31,934 nt of DNA from contig DJOT01000024.1 of assembly GCA_002439095.1 (NCBI GenBank), positions 1-31,934 on the forward strand, in the 5' to 3' direction. This document shows positions 24,174 through 31,934 of the stretch, one piece after another; positions within the stretch are counted from its first letter, which is position 1, and the number at the start of each line of letters is the position of its first letter. This DNA is from Bacteroidales bacterium UBA6431. GTDB lineage: Bacteria > Bacteroidota > Bacteroidia > Bacteroidales > UBA932. The translations under genes and the position numbers were made by a program. The notes under the pieces were generated by a model. The model searched no databases, was not told where the DNA came from, and was given only the letters and a program-made list of their open reading frames with translations.

Positions 24174-24632
24174 ATGCAAGGTCAATATAAAATCATAACG
24201 CTCTGCGGAAGCACCCGCTTCAAGGAAGAATTTCTCAAGGTTCAGAAAGATCTGACCCTCAAGGGCTACATTGTCATATCAGTAGGATTGTTCGGACATC
24301 GGGGCGATGATGAGGTGTGGGAAGACGGAGTCAAGGAAATGCTTGATGACATGCACCTCTCCAAAATAGACATGGCCGACGAGATATTCGTTGTCAACAA
24401 AGACGGTTACATCGGCGAGAGCACTGCTCGCGAGGTCGCCTACGCCTTGAGCTGCGGAAAGCCCGTCAATTCCCTCTGTCCCCTGCCCCTCAAAGAGCTG
24501 GCCAAGAAAAAATCCCTCAAAGCCATTTTCGACAAGGACTTTCTGGAACGTCTCGGCGATGTGGCACGCCAGGTCGGCGTCCATGAGGAGATAATACTGC
24601 AGAACACTTTCGAAGAATTCGGCAGGAACTGA
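24174..24632 (+). CDS. nucleoside 2-deoxyribosyltransferase-like protein
   Basis: A 152-residue cytoplasmic protein. IITLCGSTRFKEEFLKVQ at the N-terminus, a central acidic block (DDEVWEDGVKEMLDDMHLSKID) and DEIFVVNKDGYIGESTAREV match the Rossmann-like nucleoside deoxyribosyltransferase / DUF4406 superfamily, where the GES/T..E segment carries the catalytic glutamate. Substrate unknown; roles in nucleotide salvage or clean-up are known for relatives. The start is placed after the promoter. It stands alone, divergent from the TonB operon. Confidence 0.65.
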   Translation: MQGQYKIITLCGSTRFKEEFLKVQKDLTLKGYIVISVGLFGHRGDDEVWEDGVKEMLDDMHLSKIDMADEIFVVNKDGYIGESTAREVAYALSCGKPVNSLCPLPLKELAKKKSLKAIFDKDFLERLGDVARQVGVHEEIILQNTFEEFGRN

Positions 24633-24755
24633 GTACCTTAAGGCTTAAACAAGAAAACGACCCTATCATACCAGAAAAACACTATAGCTCCAAAAGCGTA
24701 AAAACGCTGCGGCTGTTGCATTAAATGCGCATTATTGGTAAATTAGCCGCCGTTT

Positions 24756-25691
24756 ATGCGCTTCCCGCCGCATATCTGCGGCATTCTCGCCGCCTTGATG
24801 CTTGTCGCCTGCAACGACGAGGTCTTTGTCGTGGACCTCAATCCCTCGAAGACGATCATCGACTTCAGCGAAGACGGCGGGGCGGAAAGCGTCGCTTTCA
24901 ATACCCCCGGATGGAGAATATCCACCCTTTACATGTACGGAGCCGGCTCGGACGACTATTACATCCTGGAAGACGGCAAGGAGCTCAACATCTGGCCTCC
25001 CTCACTTGAGGGCAACGGCACCCTTGTCATCAGAGAAGGCAAGCGTCTTGCCGCCACCGTCTCAAGACAAAGCCCGGGATGTCTGGAGCTCACAATGGGA
25101 GAGAACCTCTCGACAGGCAGAAGGATACTTACCATACTTGTATCGAACAACTTGTTCCAGAAGCAGATCCAGATATTCCAGCAAGGACGCCTTTGGACTC
25201 TTGATGATATTGAATGGGACAAGTCTACAGCAGTCTGCGAGACTTCCATCGAGTCGACTGGCGAGCCTCTGACCATAGACAACAAGGGCAGAGAAGATGT
25301 GGCCATGAAAGTGAACGTGTTTGAGAACTGCCGCACCACCGTCCAGTTTCTGGAACCAGCCCAGCCCGAGGGTGAATGTCCCAATTTCCCGGACCCCGAT
25401 GCGCGGGTGGCTGTCCCGGCAGCCTTGGGAGAAGACGGGGCACTGATATTCAAAGGCATGCAGGCAGGCTACAACGGGATGGAGCAGCAGTTCACGGACG
25501 GCATGCCGAAGGTGGAGAAGGACATCGCATTCAAGCCCGGCAGGCACACATATCAGATACTCATCGAGTACAATGCGCTGACGGTAGGCTACACAGCCCA
25601 TCTGCGCTCCGGCTCCCGCAATGCTGATATAAAAGGCACGCTCACAGTCAAGACCCCGACGGGAAAATGGTACGGAATATGGGAAGAGTAA
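24756..25691 (+). CDS. unrecognised lipoprotein
   Basis: A 311-residue lipoprotein (LMLVAC, Cys19). The N-terminal part, TIIDFSEDGGAESVAFNT followed by PGWRI, resembles the start of a BACON-like beta-sandwich, and a second all-beta region follows (residues ~170-305). I do not recognise the family. It overlaps the acyloxyacyl hydrolase gene and is probably cotranscribed with it. No promoter consensus was found in the 120 bases upstream. Confidence 0.7.
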   Translation: MRFPPHICGILAALMLVACNDEVFVVDLNPSKTIIDFSEDGGAESVAFNTPGWRISTLYMYGAGSDDYYILEDGKELNIWPPSLEGNGTLVIREGKRLAATVSRQSPGCLELTMGENLSTGRRILTILVSNNLFQKQIQIFQQGRLWTLDDIEWDKSTAVCETSIESTGEPLTIDNKGREDVAMKVNVFENCRTTVQFLEPAQPEGECPNFPDPDARVAVPAALGEDGALIFKGMQAGYNGMEQQFTDGMPKVEKDIAFKPGRHTYQILIEYNALTVGYTAHLRSGSRNADIKGTLTVKTPTGKWYGIWEE

Positions 25692-26872
25692 GTATAAAAT
25701 CGCTCGCTTCTGCCATCGTGATGATGGCGGGACTGCTGCCCCTTGCGGCCCAGGAAAACGGTGGCGATGAACTCACACACCGTGTGGGGATTGAGATGAA
25801 AGGTGCCTGGATCGCACCCTCGCACGGCTTTTTCCGTGGCGAGAACGGTGCCGGCAAAAAGCTCGACAAGAGCGGCTCGCTGCACCTGAAGTACTCGTTC
25901 CAGTTTCCCGGCTCCAGCCGCTACGGTGCCATGTATCCCACTGCTTACCAAGGAATAGGGGTGGCTTGGAACACGTTTTTCGACAAGGCGGAACTGGGTG
26001 TCCCGGCTGCCCTGTATGTGTTCCAGGGGGCGAGGATCGCTTCACTCGGGGAAAGGCTTTCCCTCGATGGTGAATGGAATTTCGGGGCATCATTCGGGTG
26101 GAAGCCCTATGACGAACAGCACAACTCTTTCAACAGGGTCGTGGGCTCCCGGGTCAACGCCTACATCGATGCGGCGCTGCTGCTGTCCTGGAGACCGCTG
26201 CCCGGTTTGACATTGAACGCCGGCGTGGACATCACCCATTTCTCCAACGGCAACACCACCCTCCCCAACTCCGGGGTCAACACCATCGGGGCAAGGATTG
26301 GAGCGATGTACAACGTGGCTCGCACCCCTATGAAGTCCATCAGGAAAGCGGCCGTGCAGGAGAGTTTCCGCCGGTTCACGCTTGAGACGGTATTCTACGG
26401 GGCGCTCCGTGCCAAAGGGCTTGAGTATGAGGGCAGCGGCTATCTGCTCGACGGCAGGTTCGCCGTGGCCGGGATCAACATCGCCCCGATGTACCGCTTC
26501 ACGCGCTGCTTCCAGGCCGGGGTCTCCCTCGATGTCCAGTACGACGAAAGCGCCAACCTTTCCGGACACCTGGCCGGCATGGTGTCCGAGGGGACAGGTA
26601 TGAGCCCGAGATTCTACCGTCCACCGCTAAGCGAGCAGGTCGCAGCAGGGCTGTCCCTGCGGGCGGAACTCGTGATGCCGATATTCACCATAGGGGTGGG
26701 CCTTGGACGCAACGTGCTGTACAAAGGCGAACTCGGGGTCTTCTACCAGATGGCTACCCTCAAGACCGATGTGGGCGGGAACGCCTTCCTGCAGATCGGC
26801 TACCGCCTCGACAACTTCCACGACCCGTCCAACCTGATGATCGGTCTCGGCTGGCGCTTCGGGGGACGGTAG
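25679..26872 (+). CDS. acyloxyacyl hydrolase (PagL-like lipid A deacylase)
   Basis: A 397-residue outer-membrane protein with a signal peptide ending at LAAQ and repeated barrel strands. The segment GVDITHFSNGNTTLPNSGVN (about residue 187) carries the His-x-Ser-Asn active-site motif of PagL-type lipid A 3-O-deacylases, and this length fits the Bacteroidetes acyloxyacyl hydrolase family. It would remove an acyl chain from lipid A in the outer membrane. The start at ATG 25679 overlaps the lipoprotein by 13 bases; an ATG at 25667 is also in frame. Confidence 0.75.
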   Translation: MGRVSIKSLASAIVMMAGLLPLAAQENGGDELTHRVGIEMKGAWIAPSHGFFRGENGAGKKLDKSGSLHLKYSFQFPGSSRYGAMYPTAYQGIGVAWNTFFDKAELGVPAALYVFQGARIASLGERLSLDGEWNFGASFGWKPYDEQHNSFNRVVGSRVNAYIDAALLLSWRPLPGLTLNAGVDITHFSNGNTTLPNSGVNTIGARIGAMYNVARTPMKSIRKAAVQESFRRFTLETVFYGALRAKGLEYEGSGYLLDGRFAVAGINIAPMYRFTRCFQAGVSLDVQYDESANLSGHLAGMVSEGTGMSPRFYRPPLSEQVAAGLSLRAELVMPIFTIGVGLGRNVLYKGELGVFYQMATLKTDVGGNAFLQIGYRLDNFHDPSNLMIGLGWRFGGR

Positions 26873-26944
26873 ACACGGCTGCGCTGCGGAGGCAGACTTT
26901 CTGCCGGAGGTTAGTTTGCTGCGTATGCAGGGAAAAGTCAGCCC

Positions 26945-26963
26945 GTGACGAAAATTTCGTCAC
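26945..26963 (+). promoter_or_regulatory. palindrome 1 upstream of the AbiL-type operon
   Basis: A perfect 19-base inverted repeat, GTGACGAAA-A-TTTCGTCAC, in the 189-base gap before the ATPase. It shares the core ACGAAA-N-TTTCGT with a second site at 27021-27033. No T-run follows, so an operator is more likely than a terminator. Confidence 0.5.
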
Positions 26964-27020
26964 CAACAAGATTGGCGCTTTAATAAATGCAGAAAATCGC
27001 ACATACCAAGACGACATTCA

Positions 27021-27040
27021 ACGAAATTTTCGTAACTTTG
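27021..27040 (+). promoter_or_regulatory. palindrome 2 and -7 box of the AbiL-type operon
   Basis: ACGAAATTTTCGT (27021-27033) is a perfect palindrome that abuts the -7 box TAACTTTG (27033-27040). The -33 box is not clear. The ATPase ATG is 22 bases further on. Binding at this site would block the promoter. Confidence 0.5.
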
Positions 27041-27061
27041 CAAAAAATTAATCGACTGAAT

Positions 27062-28411
27062 ATGCTTATAAGGATTGTTGCGACTAATTTCAAGTCCTAC
27101 AAAGATGAAACGGAGTTCAATATGTTGCCATCCGCCAGCGTCCGCCGAAAAGATTGGCACATACATAAAACCGACAATAGCATCAATACACTCCGCACCG
27201 CTGTTATTTACGGGGCTAATGGGGCCGGGAAATCTTGCCTAATCAAGGCATTAGGGCGACTGCAGGATATGGTGGTACGAGGAAGTATTTCTCCTTCGTC
27301 TTCACGAGATGCGAATAAGTACAACAATCCGGATGTCCCTGTAAGTCTCGAGATTGAATTCAGCACCCGTAATGGACAATACTCTTATGGTATCTGCTAT
27401 AAGGGCAATATCTGTGTTGAAGAGTGGCTTTATTCAACAATTGGCGCTCCTGTGCCAATCTTTGAACGTGTTTATGACGACACCGCAGACAAGTCGCACA
27501 TCTCACTGACTCCAGAAAAAGGAGACGAGGCCAAGAACGAACTACTGACAACGTTGCTCGAAGACAACCTATTGAAAAAGAACGAGATTCTACTATCAAA
27601 GCACGATGTGATCAAGAACGCCCAAGTCACAGACGCGTATAAATGGATTGTGTCGAAACTAACTATTATCACCCCGGAAACTCATTCCACATCCATCTTC
27701 GATGATCGTTATTCCAATCCTACGTTCAAATCGCAAGCGGAACAGCTGATGGACGCTCTTGATTTAGGCATCAGCGAACTGACATTGATAGACGAAGACA
27801 TCGAGTCATTCAAGCAAAGTATTACAGAATGGCCGGAACTTGCACAAGATATAGACAAGATAGTCAAAAGGCTGTCCAAACTTCCCGATGGAGAGCAGAC
27901 AGCACTGATTGAGACTGGAACATTTACCGTCAGCATCAGGAAAGAGGGAAACAGGTATTTTGTGAGGCGTGTCAAGTCCGTGCATAATGTCAATGGCGCC
28001 CTTTACAATTTTGAGCTGAAAGAGGAATCCGATGGCACTCAGAGAATTTTCGATTTCGTTCCAATGCTGCAGGAGGTCAAAAGCAAAGATGAGACTTATG
28101 TGATTGACGAAATTGACAGGAGCTTACATCCATCTCTGGTAAGAGCCATTGTCTCTCGCATAGTATCAGACACCACTATGAAAGGTCAGTTGATATTTAC
28201 GACACATGATGCCGGATTGCTTGACGGGAAATTGTTCCGAAATGACGAGATATGGTTCGCCGAAAAAGACAGAGAGTCGCAGGCCACTCATCTATACACA
28301 TTGGATGAGTTCAAGCCACGGGCCGATCTGGATATCGAGAAAGGATATCTAAATGGACGCTTCGGCGCTATTCCGTTTCTGGCGAAATTAGATGAACTTA
28401 ATTGGGAGTGA
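27062..28411 (+). CDS. abiLi: AAA/ABC-like ATPase of an AbiL-type (RloA/RloB) defence system
   Basis: A 449-residue ATPase of the RloA/AbiLi type. LIRIVATNFKSYKDETEF opens the SMC-like fold, Walker A GANGAGKS is at 51-58, a signature-like ESDGTQRIFDFVP near 325, Walker B YVIDEIDRSLHP near 346, and the switch histidine in FTTHDAGLLD near 380. In AbiL, PARIS and similar systems the ATPase senses a trigger and releases the Toprim nuclease partner. The start at ATG 27062 was chosen because the promoter and palindrome lie in the longer frame. The partner starts 1 base after the stop. Confidence 0.85.
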   Translation: MLIRIVATNFKSYKDETEFNMLPSASVRRKDWHIHKTDNSINTLRTAVIYGANGAGKSCLIKALGRLQDMVVRGSISPSSSRDANKYNNPDVPVSLEIEFSTRNGQYSYGICYKGNICVEEWLYSTIGAPVPIFERVYDDTADKSHISLTPEKGDEAKNELLTTLLEDNLLKKNEILLSKHDVIKNAQVTDAYKWIVSKLTIITPETHSTSIFDDRYSNPTFKSQAEQLMDALDLGISELTLIDEDIESFKQSITEWPELAQDIDKIVKRLSKLPDGEQTALIETGTFTVSIRKEGNRYFVRRVKSVHNVNGALYNFELKEESDGTQRIFDFVPMLQEVKSKDETYVIDEIDRSLHPSLVRAIVSRIVSDTTMKGQLIFTTHDAGLLDGKLFRNDEIWFAEKDRESQATHLYTLDEFKPRADLDIEKGYLNGRFGAIPFLAKLDELNWE

Positions 28412-28412
28412 T

Positions 28413-29135
28413 ATGGGATTCAAGGCGAGAGGATACACAAGAGATGTCCCTCAAGAGAAGGTACGGGACTATTCTCTGTTCGCGATTGCGAGTGAGGGAA
28501 CAGAGAGAGAACCGGAATATTTCAGGCCATTCGATGGTATTGACAGAATAAAGGTGGACATCATCGAGAACGGAAGAGAAGACGAAAATGACGGCAAAGA
28601 ACACCGTCAGGGGTCGTCGCCGTCAAGCGTGCTCGCACGTGTAAATGAGTACATAAGCCAGAATCAGCTGAGTGCAGAGTTCGGTGATTCTTTGTGGTGT
28701 GTTATCGATGTGGACAAATGGCCGATGGAACAAATTGAAGAACTGCACTCTTTCTGCTGTCAAGAAGGCAACCGGCATCTTGTAATCAGCAATCCATGCA
28801 TTGAGATATGGCTGCTATACCACAAGCTGCCTGATTTATCTCATTTGAATATAAAGAACGCACACGATGCAAAATGCGCCCTGCACGAAATCGAGAAAGG
28901 AGGATATTACTACATCAAATATCTTCCGTCAATGCTTGATGCAATAAAAAATGCCAAAGCAAACGACTCTCACCCTGATAAATATATGCCCAAACTATTG
29001 GAGACAAAGGTGTACCAGTTGGGACAAGCATTGTATGACCGCATGGGAACAGTGAGATTTAAAAAGTTCATAGCAAGTCTGCCTCAACTCGAACAGGATA
29101 TTTTAAAGAATGGACAAAAGGCAAAGATGCGATAA
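28413..29135 (+). CDS. abiLii: RloB-family Toprim protein, AbiLii partner
   Basis: A 240-residue RloB-family protein (PF13707). FAIASEGTEREPEYF carries the Toprim glutamate (Glu28), and WCVIDVDKW the DxD pair (Asp99, Asp101). NPCIEIWLLYHK is the usual RloB block. In AbiL and PARIS the Toprim partner is the nuclease effector. An in-frame ATG at 28392 would give a 20-base overlap; 28413 gives the TGATATG junction. The pair is AT-richer than its flanks. Confidence 0.85.
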   Translation: MGFKARGYTRDVPQEKVRDYSLFAIASEGTEREPEYFRPFDGIDRIKVDIIENGREDENDGKEHRQGSSPSSVLARVNEYISQNQLSAEFGDSLWCVIDVDKWPMEQIEELHSFCCQEGNRHLVISNPCIEIWLLYHKLPDLSHLNIKNAHDAKCALHEIEKGGYYYIKYLPSMLDAIKNAKANDSHPDKYMPKLLETKVYQLGQALYDRMGTVRFKKFIASLPQLEQDILKNGQKAKMR

Positions 29136-29263
29136 ATGTAACCGGAAAGGACATTTGCGGCACGGCGACTCTCCGATTCGGCTTTTCTGGGACCGAATTA
29201 TGGATACCTTATAACTCGCCCGTTGCATCTTTGTACACTACCACACTCACACACCTCCGACAC

Positions 29264-29298
29264 AAAAAAAGGCCTGACTGAAAACCACCAGTCAAGCC
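29264..29298 (-). terminator. terminator after the WbuC gene
   Basis: Hairpin with arms GGCCTGACTG (29271-29280) and CAGTCAAGCC (29289-29298), one mismatch, followed on the minus strand by seven T. It lies 8 bases after the WbuC stop. A T-run (TTTT) also follows on the plus strand, so it may act on the AbiL transcript as well. Confidence 0.75.
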
Positions 29299-29305
29299 CC
29301 TTTTC

Positions 29306-29749
29306 CTAAAACACCTCACTGCCGTCTTCGCCGTAATTCCCGGCCTTCACCTCGAAGATCACCGACGGCTCCAGCACCTCCACCGTGTGCCAAACCCCGG
29401 GAGGCACCACGCAGCCGAAACGCCCGCCAACCGGGTCAAGTTCAATACGTTCAACCACACGCAACCGCCTGCCACGGACCACATCCTGCGCATCCATCCC
29501 CATTTCAAACCCATCCCCCAGCCGCTCCTCCTCATACAGAACCTCCACCAGCCTGCCGCACAGCAGCAACACATCCTCACTGCTCTGCGGATGCCTGTGA
29601 ACCGGTACCTGAGTCCCGGGAAGCAAAGCGTTCAACATCCTCTGCACCCCCTCCTCCGGCGAATCCCTCAGATCCAGGTTCACGCGCCGGCGAGGACTCT
29701 CCGCCGCCCGGGCAAGCAGATCCGACAATAATTTCTCGTCAATCACCAT
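29306..29749 (-). CDS. wbuC: WbuC-family cupin metalloprotein
   Basis: A 147-residue cupin of the WbuC family, usually found in lipopolysaccharide or capsule loci. VPVHRHPQSSEDVLLL (His51, His53, Glu58) and a later PPGVWHTVEV (His about 121) give the likely metal-binding set. The reaction is not established. It overlaps the upstream glycosyltransferase by 11 bases, so both belong to the end of a polysaccharide operon. Confidence 0.8.
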   Translation of the reverse strand: MVIDEKLLSDLLARAAESPRRRVNLDLRDSPEEGVQRMLNALLPGTQVPVHRHPQSSEDVLLLCGRLVEVLYEEERLGDGFEMGMDAQDVVRGRRLRVVERIELDPVGGRFGCVVPPGVWHTVEVLEPSVIFEVKAGNYGEDGSEVF

Positions 29750-30485
29750 TTTTCAAAGATGCAAGATATTCAGCGTGCAAATGATAGTACCGCTTCATAA
29801 ACAACACGTATGCCACGCACAGCACAACCACCGCACCAGACAAATATAGCCAATGCGCTGAAACTGTATCCGGAATCAAGAAAATAAACCCAAGAGAGAC
29901 CAGCAGTTGCAAAACCATATAGATTACCGAAACCAACGGATGGCTCATACCCAATTCGTTAGCCATCAACTGATACGCATGTTTGCGATGCGCCTGCCCG
30001 AGATTCTCATGAAGCATGATGCGGTGGCAGATAGTAAGACATCCGTCCACCCCGTACACCGCAAGCAGCACCAGCCAGGTCACATCCCCCGTCCGGGCAA
30101 TCAGCATCCCGATGGCAAACAGCACGATAAACGCCATCCCTACGCTTCCCACATCCCCAGCAAAACACTTTGCCCTCCCACGCGGACGGAAATTGAATAC
30201 AGAAAACACAAGCAGAGACAGCATCACCACCACGAGAAACGAAGGCTCGATGAAAGCCATAATCATCAACGGCACAATCACAGCAAGCGAATACCCGGCA
30301 GTGATACCATTGATCCCGTCCATGAAATTGTAAATGTTCGTAGCCCCCACGCAGACAATCAAGGCAATGACCACAAATACAATCTTCGCCCACAGACTCT
30401 CCCCAAATGCAAAAGTGCCATCCCCCGAAAGAAAAACCTGCCCGATCATCAGCCCCATCGCCACAAACTGCACTACAAGCCGCAC
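29739..30485 (-). pseudogene. WecA/MraY-family glycosyltransferase, 5' truncated
   Basis: Membrane glycosyltransferase of family 4 that attaches a sugar phosphate to undecaprenyl phosphate. TNIYNFMDGINGITAG, FAGDVGSVGMAF and QAHRKHAYQLM are the conserved active-site blocks. The frame opens only at a GTG (30485), in the middle of the domain (IFADSVRLVVQF), with a stop at 30501-30503. About 70-90 N-terminal residues, including the first membrane helices, are missing compared with the usual ~320. The break coincides with the start of the ATPase-STAS module, so an insertion or deletion removed the 5' half. Confidence 0.75.
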
Positions 30486-30520
30486 CGAATCAGCGAAGAT
30501 TCAGGACAGTGCAATAAATA

Positions 30521-30552
30521 TTTGTGCATAACAAAAATATTGTCTACATTTA
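30521..30552 (+). promoter_or_regulatory. promoter of the ATPase-STAS-PIN module
   Basis: TTTG at 30521-30524, 20 bases, TACATTTA at 30545-30552 (one mismatch to TAnnTTTG). The ATPase ATG at 30576 follows after a short leader. Confidence 0.5.
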
Positions 30553-30575
30553 CACTCCAATTTTTAGGGGACACT

Positions 30576-31469
30576 ATGATTAGCATAGAGATTCCAGTAT
30601 ATCTTCAGACGAACCAGCTTGGTTACAATTTCATTTCCAAGTTGTACCATTCAGCTTCAAGTCAAGATGACAAGGATCTCATTATTAATTTTTCGAAGTG
30701 CCAGCAAGCAGATGGCAATATAGCTGCGGCATTAGGAGCTATATTAGACAAATTGCTTACAGAGGGATTCTCAATAAAATTGTCGAATCCAAGTGTTAAG
30801 CAGGTACGAAAAGTATTTTCAAGGAATCACTTTTTTCGTGCATGGGAATTAAAGACGCAAACAGAGGACAGAGAAAATTACATCGACTACAAAAGATTCG
30901 AGAGCAATGACTCAACAGCATTCAAGACTTACATTGATAATGGTCTGATACACAAGCAGAAATTCCCCAAACACACAGATTTAGCCGCTGGTTATATCAT
31001 TGAGAGCATTTATGAAATTTACGCGAATGCGACAATGCATGGAAAAACCGATTTTGTATATTCGTGCGGCGAATATAAAGAAGACTCTCATATACTTGAA
31101 ATGACAATTGTTGATTGTGGAGTAACTATACCACAAAATGTCAATAATTACCTACAATCCAACAATGGGCCACGATTATCTGACTGCGATGCTATAAAAT
31201 GGGCTTTTGAAAAGGGGAACACAACAAAAGATATACCTGGAGGATTGGGATTGGCCATTCTAAAAGAATTCATAAAAATGAACAATGGTGCAATACAGAT
31301 GATTTCCGGAAAAGGAATGATCGAGATACATGGAGACAATGTGGAACATTTTTTGCTTACTATGGAGTTTCCGGGCACTATTGTTAATATGAAGTTCAAT
31401 TTTGACGACAATAAAAATTACTTCATGACAAGTGAAAGGAAAGACTATAATGCGAATGATTTACTATAG
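30576..31469 (+). CDS. GHKL-type ATP-binding protein with STAS-like N-terminus
   Basis: A 297-residue protein. The first ~85 residues (IINFSKCQQADGNIAAALGA and KLSNPSVKQVRKVF) resemble a STAS-type fold. Residues 140-290 carry the GHKL ATPase boxes: N-box ESIYEIYANATMHGK, G1 VDCGVTIP (about 178), and G2 PGGLGLAILKEF (about 220). This order resembles anti-sigma-type kinases. No transmitter or sensor domain is present. The frame stays open far upstream, but that part is antisense to the glycosyltransferase. STAS-like and PIN genes follow directly, which suggests a switch system; function unknown. Confidence 0.75.
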   Translation: MISIEIPVYLQTNQLGYNFISKLYHSASSQDDKDLIINFSKCQQADGNIAAALGAILDKLLTEGFSIKLSNPSVKQVRKVFSRNHFFRAWELKTQTEDRENYIDYKRFESNDSTAFKTYIDNGLIHKQKFPKHTDLAAGYIIESIYEIYANATMHGKTDFVYSCGEYKEDSHILEMTIVDCGVTIPQNVNNYLQSNNGPRLSDCDAIKWAFEKGNTTKDIPGGLGLAILKEFIKMNNGAIQMISGKGMIEIHGDNVEHFLLTMEFPGTIVNMKFNFDDNKNYFMTSERKDYNANDLL

Positions 31470-31475
31470 TAGAAT

Positions 31476-31826
31476 ATGAACAACACAATTAAATTGAACG
31501 ATTTTATTTCTTGTCATAAAGGCATTACGCCAGACGATGGAGAGCCGATCTACAATGCCATTGTGGCTTCCCTAAAAGGAGGCACGCCTGTCGTTCTTGA
31601 CTTTGACGGAGTAGAGATGATGACTACAGCATTCCTAAATGTTGTAATAGGAAATCTTTATAAAGACTACACTAGCGATAAACTCAAAACCATGCTGAGT
31701 TTTTCCAATTTACCAGCCCCGATAGCCATAAGAATAAAAAAAGTCACCGACAATGCTAAGCTTTTTTATAAGGATCAAGAGAACTACACAAAAATTATAG
31801 ACACAGCCATCAATGAAAATAATTAA
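31476..31826 (+). CDS. STAS-like domain protein (DUF4325)
   Basis: A 116-residue protein; TPVVLDFDGVEMMTTAFLN is the core STAS-like strand-helix unit of DUF4325. It starts 6 bases after the ATPase. By analogy with SpoIIAA/SpoIIAB pairs, it may be phosphorylated or bound by the ATPase; the serine/threonine after the Asp-Gly strand (MMTTAF) is a candidate. Not shown by sequence. Confidence 0.75.
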   Translation: MNNTIKLNDFISCHKGITPDDGEPIYNAIVASLKGGTPVVLDFDGVEMMTTAFLNVVIGNLYKDYTSDKLKTMLSFSNLPAPIAIRIKKVTDNAKLFYKDQENYTKIIDTAINENN

Positions 31827-31917
31827 GGTGAAGCAGCATAGTCCAAACCAAAGTTTTGGATATCTATTTGATACAAATGTCTGGCTATATATCTATGGAC
31901 CAGTGGCAGGTTCGTAA
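31813..31917 (+). CDS. PIN-domain protein, N-terminal fragment (34 aa)
   Basis: The frame MKIIKVKQHSPNQSFGYLF continues DTNVWLYIYGPVAGS, the N-terminal strand of a PIN nuclease with the first catalytic aspartate (DTN). It overlaps the STAS gene by 14 bases. A TAA stops it 17 bases before the window edge. Dropping one T gives GSNRPRTP in frame, so this is either a frameshift, a sequence error, or a disrupted gene; the window end prevents a decision. Confidence 0.5.
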   Translation: MKIIKVKQHSPNQSFGYLFDTNVWLYIYGPVAGS

Positions 31918-31934
31918 CCGTCCCCGCACGCCCA

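Noticed and set aside
24696..24712. Small hairpin AGCGT-AAAA-ACGCT
   Set aside because: Five base pairs without a T-run; too weak to call a terminator.
29907..30575. Upstream extension of the ATPase frame
   Set aside because: Antisense to the glycosyltransferase; a promoter and a good ATG at 30576 give the real start.
1..31934. CRISPR arrays, rRNA, tRNA, insertion-sequence transposases, prophage genes
   Set aside because: None seen by reading; no regular short repeats with spacers, no transposase or integrase domain, and no tRNA cloverleaf was identified by eye.

Overview
The window looks like a chromosomal segment of a Bacteroidales (gut Bacteroidetes) bacterium. The evidence is NVEALA-type small proteins beside BF3164/6-bladed beta-propeller lipoproteins, a TonB receptor followed by DUF4876 and DUF6850 proteins, Gld-type ABC transporter genes, and promoters of the Bacteroidetes form (TTTG, about 19-20 bases, TAnnTTTG). 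The species cannot be named from the sequence alone.

Positions 1-14041 are an accessory array of eight beta-propeller lipoprotein genes, six NVEALA-like small ORFs (two cut down to the leader) and one transglutaminase-like lipoprotein. Most of it runs on the minus strand. The recurring unit is promoter, 5' leader with a short GC-rich hairpin, small exported peptide, then a propeller gene whose start overlaps the peptide stop (ATGA or TGATG). Three units share a roughly 210-bp upstream repeat, and the first ~35 codons of five peptides are almost identical, so the units duplicated or converted recently. A divergent plus-strand unit (4270-5690) carries a cysteine-rich NVEALA peptide and its own propeller. 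An AbiE-type module (AbiEi antitoxin, frameshifted AbiEii toxin) sits inside the array at about 10760-12590. It is flanked on both sides by propeller 3'-end sequence.

Positions 14193-24007 form one long minus-strand operon: TonB-dependent receptor, DUF4876 lipoprotein, DUF6850 outer-membrane barrel, ChaN-like lipoprotein, ABC ATPase, and a fused GldF/GldG-like permease. The genes overlap or nearly touch. The content suggests uptake of a metal or haem-type ligand, but the substrate is not shown by the sequence.

Positions 24133-26872 hold a nucleoside deoxyribosyltransferase-like gene, an unrecognised lipoprotein, and a PagL-like acyloxyacyl hydrolase. Positions 26945-29135 hold a two-gene RloA/RloB (AbiL-type) defence system with two copies of the same palindrome upstream, one abutting the promoter. 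Positions 29264-30500 hold the end of a surface-polysaccharide locus: a 5'-truncated WecA/MraY-family glycosyltransferase and WbuC. From about 30500 to the end lies a second foreign-looking, AT-rich module: GHKL ATPase, STAS-like (DUF4325) protein, and the start of a PIN-domain gene. This module and the propeller/NVEALA array are the best candidates for poorly described biology.
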